Below are positions 35,120 through 44,083 of a stretch of 64,000 nucleotides of DNA, in pieces. Numbering within the stretch: the stretch's first letter is position 1; every line of letters begins with the position of its first letter. The stretch is from Butyrivibrio sp. FCS014. GTDB lineage: Bacteria > Bacillota > Clostridia > Lachnospirales > Lachnospiraceae. The translations under genes and the position numbers were made by a program. The stretch spans positions 186,001 through 250,000 of the forward strand of contig NZ_JAHA01000006.1 in NCBI RefSeq assembly GCF_000526935.1, written 5' to 3'. The notes under the pieces were generated by a model, which saw nothing but the letters and a program-made list of their open reading frames with translations, had not been told where the DNA came from and searched no databases.

Positions 35120-38100
35120 ATGAAAGTAAATCTGAGGAAAAAGTTTAATAATCTTAAAGCGGGTGCAAAGAGAGTATTTATCGGGATGCTGATCCTGTGT
35201 CTTTTAAGTACGGCCACGGGAATAGGATCCATTTTTGCATATGCGGATGATCCGCCTGTAATAACAGATCCTACCGGCGACCCTGATCCTACCGGTGACC
35301 CTGATCCTGAAGCCGATCCGGATCCTGATCCTGCGGACGATCCGGATCCTGACCCTGCTGGTGACCCTGACCCTGATCCAAACCAGGGCAGTTATCATAC
35401 CGAGCATATCTATGGAGATGTGGAATACAGGAGCGACGGTCATTACAGATATTGCACCTACGAAGGCTGTGATGCCTATGAAAGGGAAGATCACAATTTC
35501 TCAGATTGGGTGAGCATTGACGAGAACACCCTTGAACGCACCTGTCTTACAGAGGGCTGCGGCTACAGTGAGACGAAACCCGCCTCAGAAGAAAGCGACG
35601 ACGAAGAAGCTGAGGAAATCGTTTATTACTACAGACCAAACGAAGATGGCACAAGCCACACCAAGTTCCACTACGAGAACGGCGAAGAAGTTATAGATGA
35701 CGAAAGCGAAGCTTGCGAATTTGATGAAAACGGCAAGTGTATCTACTGCGCCCCGAAGATCCTTCGGGCGCTGGTGGGCGATGCACCGACTGTTAATCCG
35801 AATGACCTTAAGGCGATGTTTGAACATTTTTATGCAATCGTACCTTCTGCAGGTGCTTTGACCTATAACGGAGGGAATCAGGAACTGATGACCTTTGACA
35901 ATGAGTTCTATCTGGCCAAGACACCTGTAGTGGAGGACGGGTATCAGTATTTGGCACTACTTCCGATGACAATCGATGGAGCAAGTGCCGGATATAATAC
36001 TCATGCTGCGTATGGAAAGGATGCAGATACATATAATCTGACACTTAGTACAAAACTGGGTTACTGGCAGGTTGAGGATTCATCGGTTCATGGGGAGCTT
36101 GATGTAAGCACGACTTACACGGTTACCATCGGCAAAGCTTCCATAGCCGAGGACAGTGTAATAAAGAATCTGAAAACAGGTCTGACTGCCGGCAGTGAAC
36201 AGTACAGCATTGATTATGTAAACTCTTTTGTTGCGGATGAAGTCTTCCGCGATCCTCTGAGCATGTTTTTTAACAGTATTCCACTTGTACCGGATACTGA
36301 CTATACAATAGGCAGCAGCCTCTGGAGCAGCAATGATTATCCGGAAGCAGGCAAATCCTATTCACTGACTTACCATGGAACAGGTAATTTTTCCGGATCA
36401 ATAACTGTCGGTATTGACGTACCTTACAGTGATATTCCAAATATGGTATATACAGGTCCTGAGGAGGATGGTGTGATGTACATCCGGACCGAAGTATCTG
36501 CGCCAAGTGGCTATGAGATGTTTCCGGGAGTTCCTGCACCAAACGGAAGCAGTGAAGCGGGTACCGTAGAACTTAGCGATATTGGTAATAACAATGCTAC
36601 TTTCTATATGAGAAAATCAGGCACTACTAATGCCTACAAGAGGACGATTACGGTTAATATTTCTCCGGTGCCGCTTACATCTTCCTTCATGACATATGGA
36701 CCCTTTAAACAGAATATAACCTCTGATGACGGGACAACCATAAATTATATCAATTCAAAGGAAAGCAGCTTTAACGATCCCATTACGGTCAGCGCGGCTT
36801 TGGGTGGACAAACATATGAGCTTACTGCCGGTGAAGACTATACCGTAAGTAATGATCTGCCCTCAGACAATCTTAAGGCAAAAGAAACTTACCACATTAC
36901 TCTTACAGGAAAAGGAAGCTATACCGGAACAAAGGAAATTCCTGTATATGTAGAGGAACCTACTCTTCAGTTCAGCGAAAACGGAACAACCTGGGGAGAT
37001 AATCAGGAAAGATATGAGAGAGGAGTATATATCAGAGCTTATGAAAGTAACAACTATGACATAAGCGAAGATGGGAACACTTATGATGCTTCGCTCCATA
37101 TTACTGATGCACAGGAAAGTGATAACAAGAGCCTGTACCTTAAGGTGAAGGGCGGAAACAACATAGGAAGAGAAATTGAAACTTCAGTTAAATTGAAGGT
37201 GGGTATTGATATCAGTGATGAAAAGGTTCAGGTGACTATTGCACCTGAATACAAATATTCATCCGCTGCTTCAGGTGAGGATTGCATAGATTATACAAAG
37301 ATTTTATCTACAGATTACAGTCCTGCCATATCTCTTAAATATGTAGATGGCACAACACAGGAGGACCTTGTTCTCGATACTCATTATGCGCTTATAAATC
37401 CTGATATTACAGAACCTGCAAACATATCTGAAGACGGTACAACTTATTTGGTTACCGTGAAGGGTAAGGCTTCAGGCGGCTACATAGGAGAAAGAAAAAT
37501 CGGAGTAGTTGTACCACAGAAGGTCCTTCTTTTTAATAATCGCGAGAAGACCGAGGATTCCGTATATCTGAATCAGGTAAACATAAAGGTTCAGGATGCA
37601 GGATATTCCATTAGTCTCATTGCAGCTGATTTTGGGGAATCCATTGACTATGATACAGTCGGCGAAAATCAGACAGTGGCGGTTTACATACGAAACTCTT
37701 CGACCGGAGGACACATCATCAAGCAAACCATCACCGGACTTACGGTCGCAGCACCTGAAATTCTATATAACGGAAAGCCCACCAAATCAGATTATTATGT
37801 TAAATCTGTGGAATTAAGCGCCAATGGTTATAGGATTGTCAATGTAGAAGAGAATGACGGTTCAACAACTACAGAAGGTATAGTAGGCGGTAAATACACC
37901 AGAACTACAATAGCAATGAATCAGTCATTTAAACTGCATCTGCTTCATGAATCTCAGGCTGATAGCGAAACGCCTACAGAGGTTGAAGTAACAGGAATAA
38001 ATATTTATGACAATCCTATTCTCAAGTTTAACGGCAAGTTCGACAGAGAACCCTGGTTTAATTCAGACGTAAGCATTACAGCAGATAACTATGACATTGC

Positions 38101-40261
38101 GGAATATGGAAGTACACAGTTTAAAACCAGCTATCTTGTAAAAGATGAAGGGGAGAATCTTGTATCTGTAACGTTAAGACCAAGGACATCCAGCTCTACA
38201 GCTGATAATACAGATATTAAGAATCTTGAGATCAACATCGACAAAACTCCCGCCACCGGCAAGATCAAGGTTGGCGACTACACCAGCAGCTCTTTTGTAT
38301 CCTCGGATGATCTTGCAAAGTCCTTTGACAGCGCTGAGTCGATCACGATTACAGGTGAGGACGCCCTCTCAGGTGTGGATTACATCAGGTACCTTATTAC
38401 CGACACCTATTATGAGGACGTAGCTGCCCTTAAGGCTGCTGTTCCTCCGACACCTGAGTCCACTCAGTGGAAGACCTACAGCGATGGAAGCAAGCCCACT
38501 CTCGTAGAGAATAAAAAGAACTATATCTACGCGATTATCTACGACAAGGCCGGAAACAGCACATTTGTCTCCTCCGGAAAGCTTGCCTGCTCAACAGCAA
38601 AGGCAACTGGAGAGATAAAGATCGGAGATTATTCCAGCAAGACATTCCAGACTTCCGACACCAGTGTTATGTATGTCAACAAACCTCAGAAAGTTGCCAT
38701 AACAGCAAGCAGTGAGGGCATGGAAGTCGAGAAGATTGAATACTACATCGGTGACACTTATTATTCTTCCACAGCCGAGGTGGAAGCCGGTATAAGAGAC
38801 AGGAGCTCAAGCTGGAGAACCTACTCCGACAGCTCACGTCCGGAGACCACACTCAAGGAAAAGAAGAATTACGTATACGCAAGGATAACCGACGGAGCAG
38901 GCAATTACACTTACCTCTCCACAGGCGCTGTCGTATACGACACAGTAGCACCCAAGCTCACAAGCAACAAGGCCGTAAGAACAGGCACTTCAGGAGCCCA
39001 GGTTGCCTTTGCGGGAACTGACGACCTCTCCGGAATCAACAGATTCAAGATAGTTGTCAGGGAAAAGACATCCGATAATATGACACCTCCCGACAAGAAC
39101 TACATGATGGATATGGGAGGCTTCATAGAAGTAAGCAATACTGACGGAAAAGAGGCTAATGCTACTTACGAAGTTAAGGATCTTGAAGCCAACAAGAGCT
39201 ACATGCTCTACTTTGCAGCCGTTGACAGAGCGGGCAATATAAGCAATGTCAAGCAGCAGGAGCTCAAGGGAACCGATGAACTTACAGCTGCATCCAAAGC
39301 AGCAGGCTCAGGTTCAGGCTCCGGCGGCGGTTCGGGTTCAGGCGCAGGCAGAAGCGGACTTGCTCCCGCACCTAACGGAATAGCAGGTTCCGGCCCTTCA
39401 TCCAAGACTCCCGGCAATATTCCTTCCAAGACTCCGGCAAAAGAGACTACGGCTGAAAGGATCGCGGGCACCACAATAAACAGAGATCCGTATATCGCTG
39501 AAGCTACAGGCAATGTCAAGATCGGCGAGATAGAGACTTCCGGCTGGAACAGGATCTCTCACGAAGTTAAGGTTGCCGATAAAGGAGCACAGCTTGAAGT
39601 AGAGATGAGCGGTACCACCGATGTATCGGGAGAACTCATCTCCGCCATGAAGGAAAGGGATGTTACCACAAGGCTTCGTATGGCTGAAGGTGTGAAGTGG
39701 GAGATCACTTCCTCCGATGTTGCAAATGCTCCGGCAACAAATATAGATCTTGGCGTAAAACTCGGAAGCAAGGCTATTCCTTCCAGCGTAATAAATCAGC
39801 TTTCCGGCTCATATCCTCATGTGGAGTTCTCAATCAATCATGAGGGAGACTTTGGATTTACAGCTACCATCATTGTTCCGGTGGGAGCATCAAACAGCGG
39901 AAAGTATGCAACTCTTTATCACTACGATGCGAATGCAAGGACAGCGACAGTTGAGGGAAACACTACAGTTGATGATCTTGGCTATGCAAGATTCCCCATG
40001 ACCCATGCATCGGAGTACACAGTTGTCATTACTGCTGATAAGCTTCTGGCATCAGCTGATACACCCGTTACAGAAGTAACGGATGGCACTCTTGTTCAGT
40101 CCAATGATGCAGTAAGGCTTAGACTTACCGATATATTTGCCTTCAGGGGCAGTGTTCGCGCATGGCTGTTCTTCATAGCGATCTTAAGTGCAGTTGCATG
40201 CCTTCTCATACTGTTCCTGCCGCAGCTTCAGAGAAAAGATGATTCAGGGGATACATTTTAA
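35120..40261 (+). CDS. Giant surface protein with Ig-like repeats and C-terminal TM anchor
   Basis: 1713 residues from ATG 35120 (GAGGGG at 35108-35113); a longer TTG start at 35084 would run through the RBS. A signal peptide (RVFIGMLILCLLSTATGIG) is followed by an Asp-Pro repeat tract (about 50-90). A Cys-rich segment comes next (HYRYCTYEGCDAYERE, CLTEGCGYSE), then at least three Ig-like modules with endings such as YHGTGNFSGSITV and LTGKGSYTGTKEI. Three later modules contain DKAGN, DGAGN and DRAGN motifs. A Gly/Ser linker (SGSGSGGGSGSGAG) precedes a folded domain. The C-terminus is a TM helix (AWLFFIAILSAVACLLILFL) and a basic tail, with no LPXTG. Adhesion or target recognition is likely but unproven. 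Confidence 0.8.
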   Translation: MKVNLRKKFNNLKAGAKRVFIGMLILCLLSTATGIGSIFAYADDPPVITDPTGDPDPTGDPDPEADPDPDPADDPDPDPAGDPDPDPNQGSYHTEHIYGDVEYRSDGHYRYCTYEGCDAYEREDHNFSDWVSIDENTLERTCLTEGCGYSETKPASEESDDEEAEEIVYYYRPNEDGTSHTKFHYENGEEVIDDESEACEFDENGKCIYCAPKILRALVGDAPTVNPNDLKAMFEHFYAIVPSAGALTYNGGNQELMTFDNEFYLAKTPVVEDGYQYLALLPMTIDGASAGYNTHAAYGKDADTYNLTLSTKLGYWQVEDSSVHGELDVSTTYTVTIGKASIAEDSVIKNLKTGLTAGSEQYSIDYVNSFVADEVFRDPLSMFFNSIPLVPDTDYTIGSSLWSSNDYPEAGKSYSLTYHGTGNFSGSITVGIDVPYSDIPNMVYTGPEEDGVMYIRTEVSAPSGYEMFPGVPAPNGSSEAGTVELSDIGNNNATFYMRKSGTTNAYKRTITVNISPVPLTSSFMTYGPFKQNITSDDGTTINYINSKESSFNDPITVSAALGGQTYELTAGEDYTVSNDLPSDNLKAKETYHITLTGKGSYTGTKEIPVYVEEPTLQFSENGTTWGDNQERYERGVYIRAYESNNYDISEDGNTYDASLHITDAQESDNKSLYLKVKGGNNIGREIETSVKLKVGIDISDEKVQVTIAPEYKYSSAASGEDCIDYTKILSTDYSPAISLKYVDGTTQEDLVLDTHYALINPDITEPANISEDGTTYLVTVKGKASGGYIGERKIGVVVPQKVLLFNNREKTEDSVYLNQVNIKVQDAGYSISLIAADFGESIDYDTVGENQTVAVYIRNSSTGGHIIKQTITGLTVAAPEILYNGKPTKSDYYVKSVELSANGYRIVNVEENDGSTTTEGIVGGKYTRTTIAMNQSFKLHLLHESQADSETPTEVEVTGINIYDNPILKFNGKFDREPWFNSDVSITADNYDIAEYGSTQFKTSYLVKDEGENLVSVTLRPRTSSSTADNTDIKNLEINIDKTPATGKIKVGDYTSSSFVSSDDLAKSFDSAESITITGEDALSGVDYIRYLITDTYYEDVAALKAAVPPTPESTQWKTYSDGSKPTLVENKKNYIYAIIYDKAGNSTFVSSGKLACSTAKATGEIKIGDYSSKTFQTSDTSVMYVNKPQKVAITASSEGMEVEKIEYYIGDTYYSSTAEVEAGIRDRSSSWRTYSDSSRPETTLKEKKNYVYARITDGAGNYTYLSTGAVVYDTVAPKLTSNKAVRTGTSGAQVAFAGTDDLSGINRFKIVVREKTSDNMTPPDKNYMMDMGGFIEVSNTDGKEANATYEVKDLEANKSYMLYFAAVDRAGNISNVKQQELKGTDELTAASKAAGSGSGSGGGSGSGAGRSGLAPAPNGIAGSGPSSKTPGNIPSKTPAKETTAERIAGTTINRDPYIAEATGNVKIGEIETSGWNRISHEVKVADKGAQLEVEMSGTTDVSGELISAMKERDVTTRLRMAEGVKWEITSSDVANAPATNIDLGVKLGSKAIPSSVINQLSGSYPHVEFSINHEGDFGFTATIIVPVGASNSGKYATLYHYDANARTATVEGNTTVDDLGYARFPMTHASEYTVVITADKLLASADTPVTEVTDGTLVQSNDAVRLRLTDIFAFRGSVRAWLFFIAILSAVACLLILFLPQLQRKDDSGDTF
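35266..35388 (+). repeat. Asp-Pro coding tandem repeat
   Basis: Units of 6-18 bases of the GATCCTGATCC kind encode DPDPTGDP, DPDPADDP and similar steps. The tract follows the signal peptide of the surface protein and probably forms an extended, acidic stalk. Confidence 0.85.
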
Positions 40262-41136
40262 TGGCTTACTTAGAAGAGATATTACCCGGTAATCTACAGG
40301 CTTTCGACTTACTTATTCCGGATGTTCTTAAAAAAGAGTCCATTTTGCATGAGGGCTTTCACTTCTACGGAATAAGTGAGTCAGATGAAGCCGTCGGGTG
40401 CATTATAACAGAGGACAGGGCGGATACGGCTCAGATCCGTTACCTTTACATTGCCCCTTATCTAAGGGGGAGCGGGGTAATGGATCAGATGCTCATGACA
40501 TTATTCCTGGAGCTTAGAGACAGCGGCTACGGGAAAGTTGCCATGGACTATATTCCCGGAGAATATGAGGTCCTTACCCATATGTCCAGGCGTTTTGGCT
40601 TTACGGAAGACAGAATGGATCTTTCCTTTTTCAGATTCAAAGCTGAGGACATAAAAAAGTGTGCGGTTGCCTCCTATGATCCAAGGGGCATAATCCGCAT
40701 GAAATATCTGCCGGAAGATAAGAAAGAAAGGCTTTTTAAGATGATCGATAAAAGCTTTTCTTTTTATGATTTTAATCTGCCGGGAAGAGGAGATATCCTT
40801 CCCTACAGCATGGTATATCTTGAATCCGAGCAGCCCAGGGGCGCACTTATTGTTCAGAGCCCCAGCATTTCAGTTATACCCGCCACTGAGGATATAAAAA
40901 GATTCCCGGAACCGGGATCGTTGGATCTTACTTTGTTTTTTGTGGGGACCACAACCCTGAAGGCGCCGCTGTATCTTTTGAGCGGTCTGTGCCGTGTCAT
41001 CCGGAAAGAGATCGATGACAAAGTCATCATGACCGGATATTTTCCGGAAGGCCATGTATCAAGGCTTCTTGAGGGAACTCTCGGTATAAGAGGAAGCCAT
41101 GAGGTCAGAGCAACACTGAATCTGTCAACTATTTAG
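40261..41136 (+). CDS. GNAT-family acetyltransferase-like protein with a second C-terminal domain
   Basis: 291 residues. Residues about 1-130 form a GNAT domain: GISESDEAVGCIITE, IRYLYIAPYLRGSGVMDQML (the RgxG-type acetyl-CoA loop is RGSGV) and LTHMSRRFGF. The C-terminal half (about 145-290) is alpha/beta and may be a degenerate second GNAT. The start overlaps the stop of the giant surface gene (TAATG), so the two are made together. Substrate unknown; modification of a neighbour's product is possible but only inferred from coupling. Confidence 0.78.
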   Translation: MAYLEEILPGNLQAFDLLIPDVLKKESILHEGFHFYGISESDEAVGCIITEDRADTAQIRYLYIAPYLRGSGVMDQMLMTLFLELRDSGYGKVAMDYIPGEYEVLTHMSRRFGFTEDRMDLSFFRFKAEDIKKCAVASYDPRGIIRMKYLPEDKKERLFKMIDKSFSFYDFNLPGRGDILPYSMVYLESEQPRGALIVQSPSISVIPATEDIKRFPEPGSLDLTLFFVGTTTLKAPLYLLSGLCRVIRKEIDDKVIMTGYFPEGHVSRLLEGTLGIRGSHEVRATLNLSTI

Positions 41137-41146
41137 GAGGGGCATT

Positions 41147-43768
41147 ATGATACCTCGTTTTGAAGAACAAAAAAGAAGACAGGCCTCCGTTTTTAAGGAC
41201 AATGTTCTTATACAGGACAGAAATCAGCGTATCAGTTCTGACTTTGCGGAAGGCAGAGTTGACTATGAGGACAGCTTCATTCAAAGCGAAGTGGATCTTC
41301 AGCAACAGTTTTACCGGGACTATACGGAGAAATGGGGTCACAAATCAGAGGGGCAGCAGATAACCCCCTCCAACTATGTGCGCCCCGAAGAGGCTGTTAT
41401 CCATAACCAGAATCTTGGCTATAAGGACCGTTACAGAAGAAGAAAACTGGCTACAGGCTTTGAGAATCTTTGGAACAATAAGCTTAATTACCTTAATCAG
41501 GCCAACCATCAGGAACCTATTTACGGGCTCAAACTGTCAGAGAAGCCCGGTACCTATGCCTTCGACATCATGAAAAGTACCATCAGGCTTGGGTATATAG
41601 AGCTTTCCCAAAAAGCCATCATGGAAGACGCAAAGCAGGGTGCTGCGGTTGATCCTCTTTTTACAAAGTATGAAAAAGAGATACTCTCTCTTGCGCCGCC
41701 TCTTGTGATATCCGGCGGTGATGAGCTGACAGGAAACGTCCAGATGACACGAGCTTCCATCGAAGCCTTTACAGCCTTTATAAAAAAAGCTATGGCAAAT
41801 CCGGTGGAGGCCATAAAGGATGCAGCTTTGGATGCTCTGTACTCCTTTGGCTCCATCCCTGAGAATCTTCTTTCTGAGCATGCAGTTCCGCAGAAGATAG
41901 ATGAGCTGAAACTTCTCAAGGACAAGTATAAGGCTGTGGCAATGCTTTTTGAAAAGAAGGGCAGCGAAGATGAGATCACCAGAGCTTTTTTGAAGATGTC
42001 CAAGGATAAGGAACTTGTTCCGAGAGATAACCTTGAGGTTGCAAAGTACGTATATAAATCCATTGATAAGGACATGAGATATGCCTTCGAGCATTACGGA
42101 GTGAATTTTAAGAATGACGGGTCACTTATTGACCTGGAGAATCTGGATAATGCTCACATAAGAAAGACCGGCGGCCAGACAAAGGCCCTTCTTACCGGTA
42201 TTAAGAAGAATGCAAAAACCGAGCAGATCACAGGAGCTGATGAATACTGGGACAATCAGTCCAAGAAGCTTATCTCCAAGGATGATCCCGATCCTGACAA
42301 GCCTCAGAAAAAGGTCTTTAAGGACAGTTATAACATTGCGGGAAGCATAAATGCCCTCAATAAGAACAGCAGAAGCAAGGTAGAGGGAGACGGTAACAAG
42401 GCGCTGTTTGACCAGCTGTGCGAGAGCGGCAACAAGATAGCTCTGGCAATAAGTGATATAGATAAAGAACTTTCCGATGCGGCCGATATCGAAGAGAGAA
42501 GAAAGGCAGACCTTCTTCTTCGCCCTGAGATGAAAGGCAGAGTCACCAAATATCTGGATAAGAGACGCCAGCAGCAGCTTGATCTTATGGACAGGGCTGC
42601 AGGTGTTATCAATGCCCTGAAACATCTTGCCGGAGAAGGGGAGCTTGACCCCAACGGAAATCAGGTACTTCGTCAGCAGAGATACCAGGAGGCTGAAAAG
42701 AAGCGCAAAAACAGAGCAAACGGTAATAACAATAACGATAATGTCGAAAATGTTGTGGAGAGAGACATTTTTGTTCTTTCCATGCGCACAAGGACCTTTG
42801 CGGATGTAAGAAATGCACTGTTTGAGAAGTTTGCACAGGATCCCAATATCGGAGTATTGAGAGCTCTTTTGAATTCTCAGGATGCTTCAAAGCAGTTCGA
42901 TCTTCTGACTCTGGACAAGGTTGATCTGATGAATAAATCCCTCGATGAGGTGAGGGCGGCTTTTGAACAGGCACTGTCCGGAAACGAAGCGATCGCACTG
43001 TATGAGAATACGATCCTTGAGGTTCAGGAGACCACCAAAAATCTCTACGACAAGCTGAGTAAAGACGGTTACAGCGCACTGTCGCTAAAGGACAGGGCTG
43101 AACTTGCTGAAGAATTCTCAAAGCTGCGGGCAAGAAGATATGCCCTGGCAAGGCTTAAGACTCAGAAAGGAATTGCCAACAGCACCTTTGATGCCCTGAT
43201 GAAAGCAGGGAAAAGTGCCCAGGAGCTTCTGACTTTAAAGAACAATGAAATCGTGGATAACGCCAGATTTAAGGCTCTTTCCGATCACATGGAGATGATC
43301 CGCACAAGGAGACTTAAGGCGGCTGCCAGGGACGGAGTTCTTGATATCAACCTCCTTGAAGGAAACGAGCAGCTTAAGGTGGCAGCTCTTTTGGAGGGCA
43401 AAAACGGTAACGCTTCAGCAGCAAGCTTTTTTGAAAAAAAGGAAACTGCCGCAAGGAAGACTCTGATTGTCCACCTTGGAGAGCTTTCTGCTCTTACAGT
43501 CAGAAACGAAATGGCCGGCAACATGCTTCTTGGTCTTGGAGAATACGGCCCTGTCCTGAGAGAGGAAAGGCTTGATGATGAGGATGATCTTGAGCATGAG
43601 CCTCCTATAGAAGTTGAAATTAAGGAAACCGACAAGAAGAAGATGAAGAGAGTTACAAACTCCTTTAACAGGTTGAAGGAAGATGTGAATCTGGAGGGTG
43701 ATCCCTTAGTCAGAAAGAACAAGGAGGCACCTCTTCGTAGAAAATCCAAGATGAAACTGGATGAATGA
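41147..43768 (+). CDS. Large helical protein of unknown function next to the CIS genes
   Basis: 873 residues, strong RBS TTAGGAGGGG. No signal peptide or TM segment is seen. The protein is charged and mostly helical, with coiled-coil-like stretches (about 395-520 and 620-760) and a Lys/Arg-rich end (LRRKSKMKLDE). An Asn-rich linker (NGNNNNDNVEN) lies at about 525-535. No catalytic motif is recognised. It follows the GNAT gene by 10 bases and ends the operon. A cytoplasmic scaffold, a tape measure or a cargo protein are all possible; evidence does not decide. Confidence 0.6.
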   Translation: MIPRFEEQKRRQASVFKDNVLIQDRNQRISSDFAEGRVDYEDSFIQSEVDLQQQFYRDYTEKWGHKSEGQQITPSNYVRPEEAVIHNQNLGYKDRYRRRKLATGFENLWNNKLNYLNQANHQEPIYGLKLSEKPGTYAFDIMKSTIRLGYIELSQKAIMEDAKQGAAVDPLFTKYEKEILSLAPPLVISGGDELTGNVQMTRASIEAFTAFIKKAMANPVEAIKDAALDALYSFGSIPENLLSEHAVPQKIDELKLLKDKYKAVAMLFEKKGSEDEITRAFLKMSKDKELVPRDNLEVAKYVYKSIDKDMRYAFEHYGVNFKNDGSLIDLENLDNAHIRKTGGQTKALLTGIKKNAKTEQITGADEYWDNQSKKLISKDDPDPDKPQKKVFKDSYNIAGSINALNKNSRSKVEGDGNKALFDQLCESGNKIALAISDIDKELSDAADIEERRKADLLLRPEMKGRVTKYLDKRRQQQLDLMDRAAGVINALKHLAGEGELDPNGNQVLRQQRYQEAEKKRKNRANGNNNNDNVENVVERDIFVLSMRTRTFADVRNALFEKFAQDPNIGVLRALLNSQDASKQFDLLTLDKVDLMNKSLDEVRAAFEQALSGNEAIALYENTILEVQETTKNLYDKLSKDGYSALSLKDRAELAEEFSKLRARRYALARLKTQKGIANSTFDALMKAGKSAQELLTLKNNEIVDNARFKALSDHMEMIRTRRLKAAARDGVLDINLLEGNEQLKVAALLEGKNGNASAASFFEKKETAARKTLIVHLGELSALTVRNEMAGNMLLGLGEYGPVLREERLDDEDDLEHEPPIEVEIKETDKKKMKRVTNSFNRLKEDVNLEGDPLVRKNKEAPLRRKSKMKLDE

Positions 43769-43811
43769 GACATAATTTTAAAAAACTTCATTTTTTCTGC
43801 CACAGGTTATA

Positions 43812-43880
43812 CTTCTTTCGTATATATAAGCAAAGAAGAGATGAAAACATACTTATTGCATCAGCGTTAAGTAGTATAAT
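43812..43880 (+). promoter_or_regulatory. Candidate promoter region with inverted repeat upstream of the small peptide gene
   Basis: A perfect -10 TATAAT is at 43875-43880. The -35 region is poor (CTTATT at 43852-43857, 17-base spacer), suggesting activator dependence or another sigma factor. An inverted repeat CTTCTTT (43812-43818) / AAAGAAG (43832-43838) lies just upstream and could be an operator. Confidence 0.45.
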
Positions 43881-43903
43881 AAAATCAGCAGGAGGACAAT
43901 AAA

Positions 43904-44083
43904 ATGAAGGACGAGAAGAACATTAAGGAGACAACAATCAATAAGGTTGAGGATGCAGGTAAGGTAGCAGTTAAGGACGAAGAACTTAAGAAGACTACAG
44001 GCGGCATCAAACTTGATTTAGGTTACAGCGACGATGAGAAAGATACAGGAAACGGAACAATCTATGGATCCGCAAAGAAGTAA
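43904..44083 (+). CDS. Small peptide with a double-glycine leader-like motif
   Basis: 59 residues, RBS CAGGAGGAC at ideal spacing. The N-terminal half is charged and helical and ends in DEELKKTTGG, which resembles the double-Gly cleavage motif of peptide leaders; the rest (IKLDLGYSDDEKDTGNGTIYGSAKK, here shown only as IKLDLGYSDDEKD) would be a 25-residue acidic core. No peptidase-ABC exporter or modifying enzyme is visible in the window, so it could equally be a small regulatory protein. Its last 20 bases overlap the start of the PP2C gene. Own promoter likely. Confidence 0.6.
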   Translation: MKDEKNIKETTINKVEDAGKVAVKDEELKKTTGGIKLDLGYSDDEKDTGNGTIYGSAKK

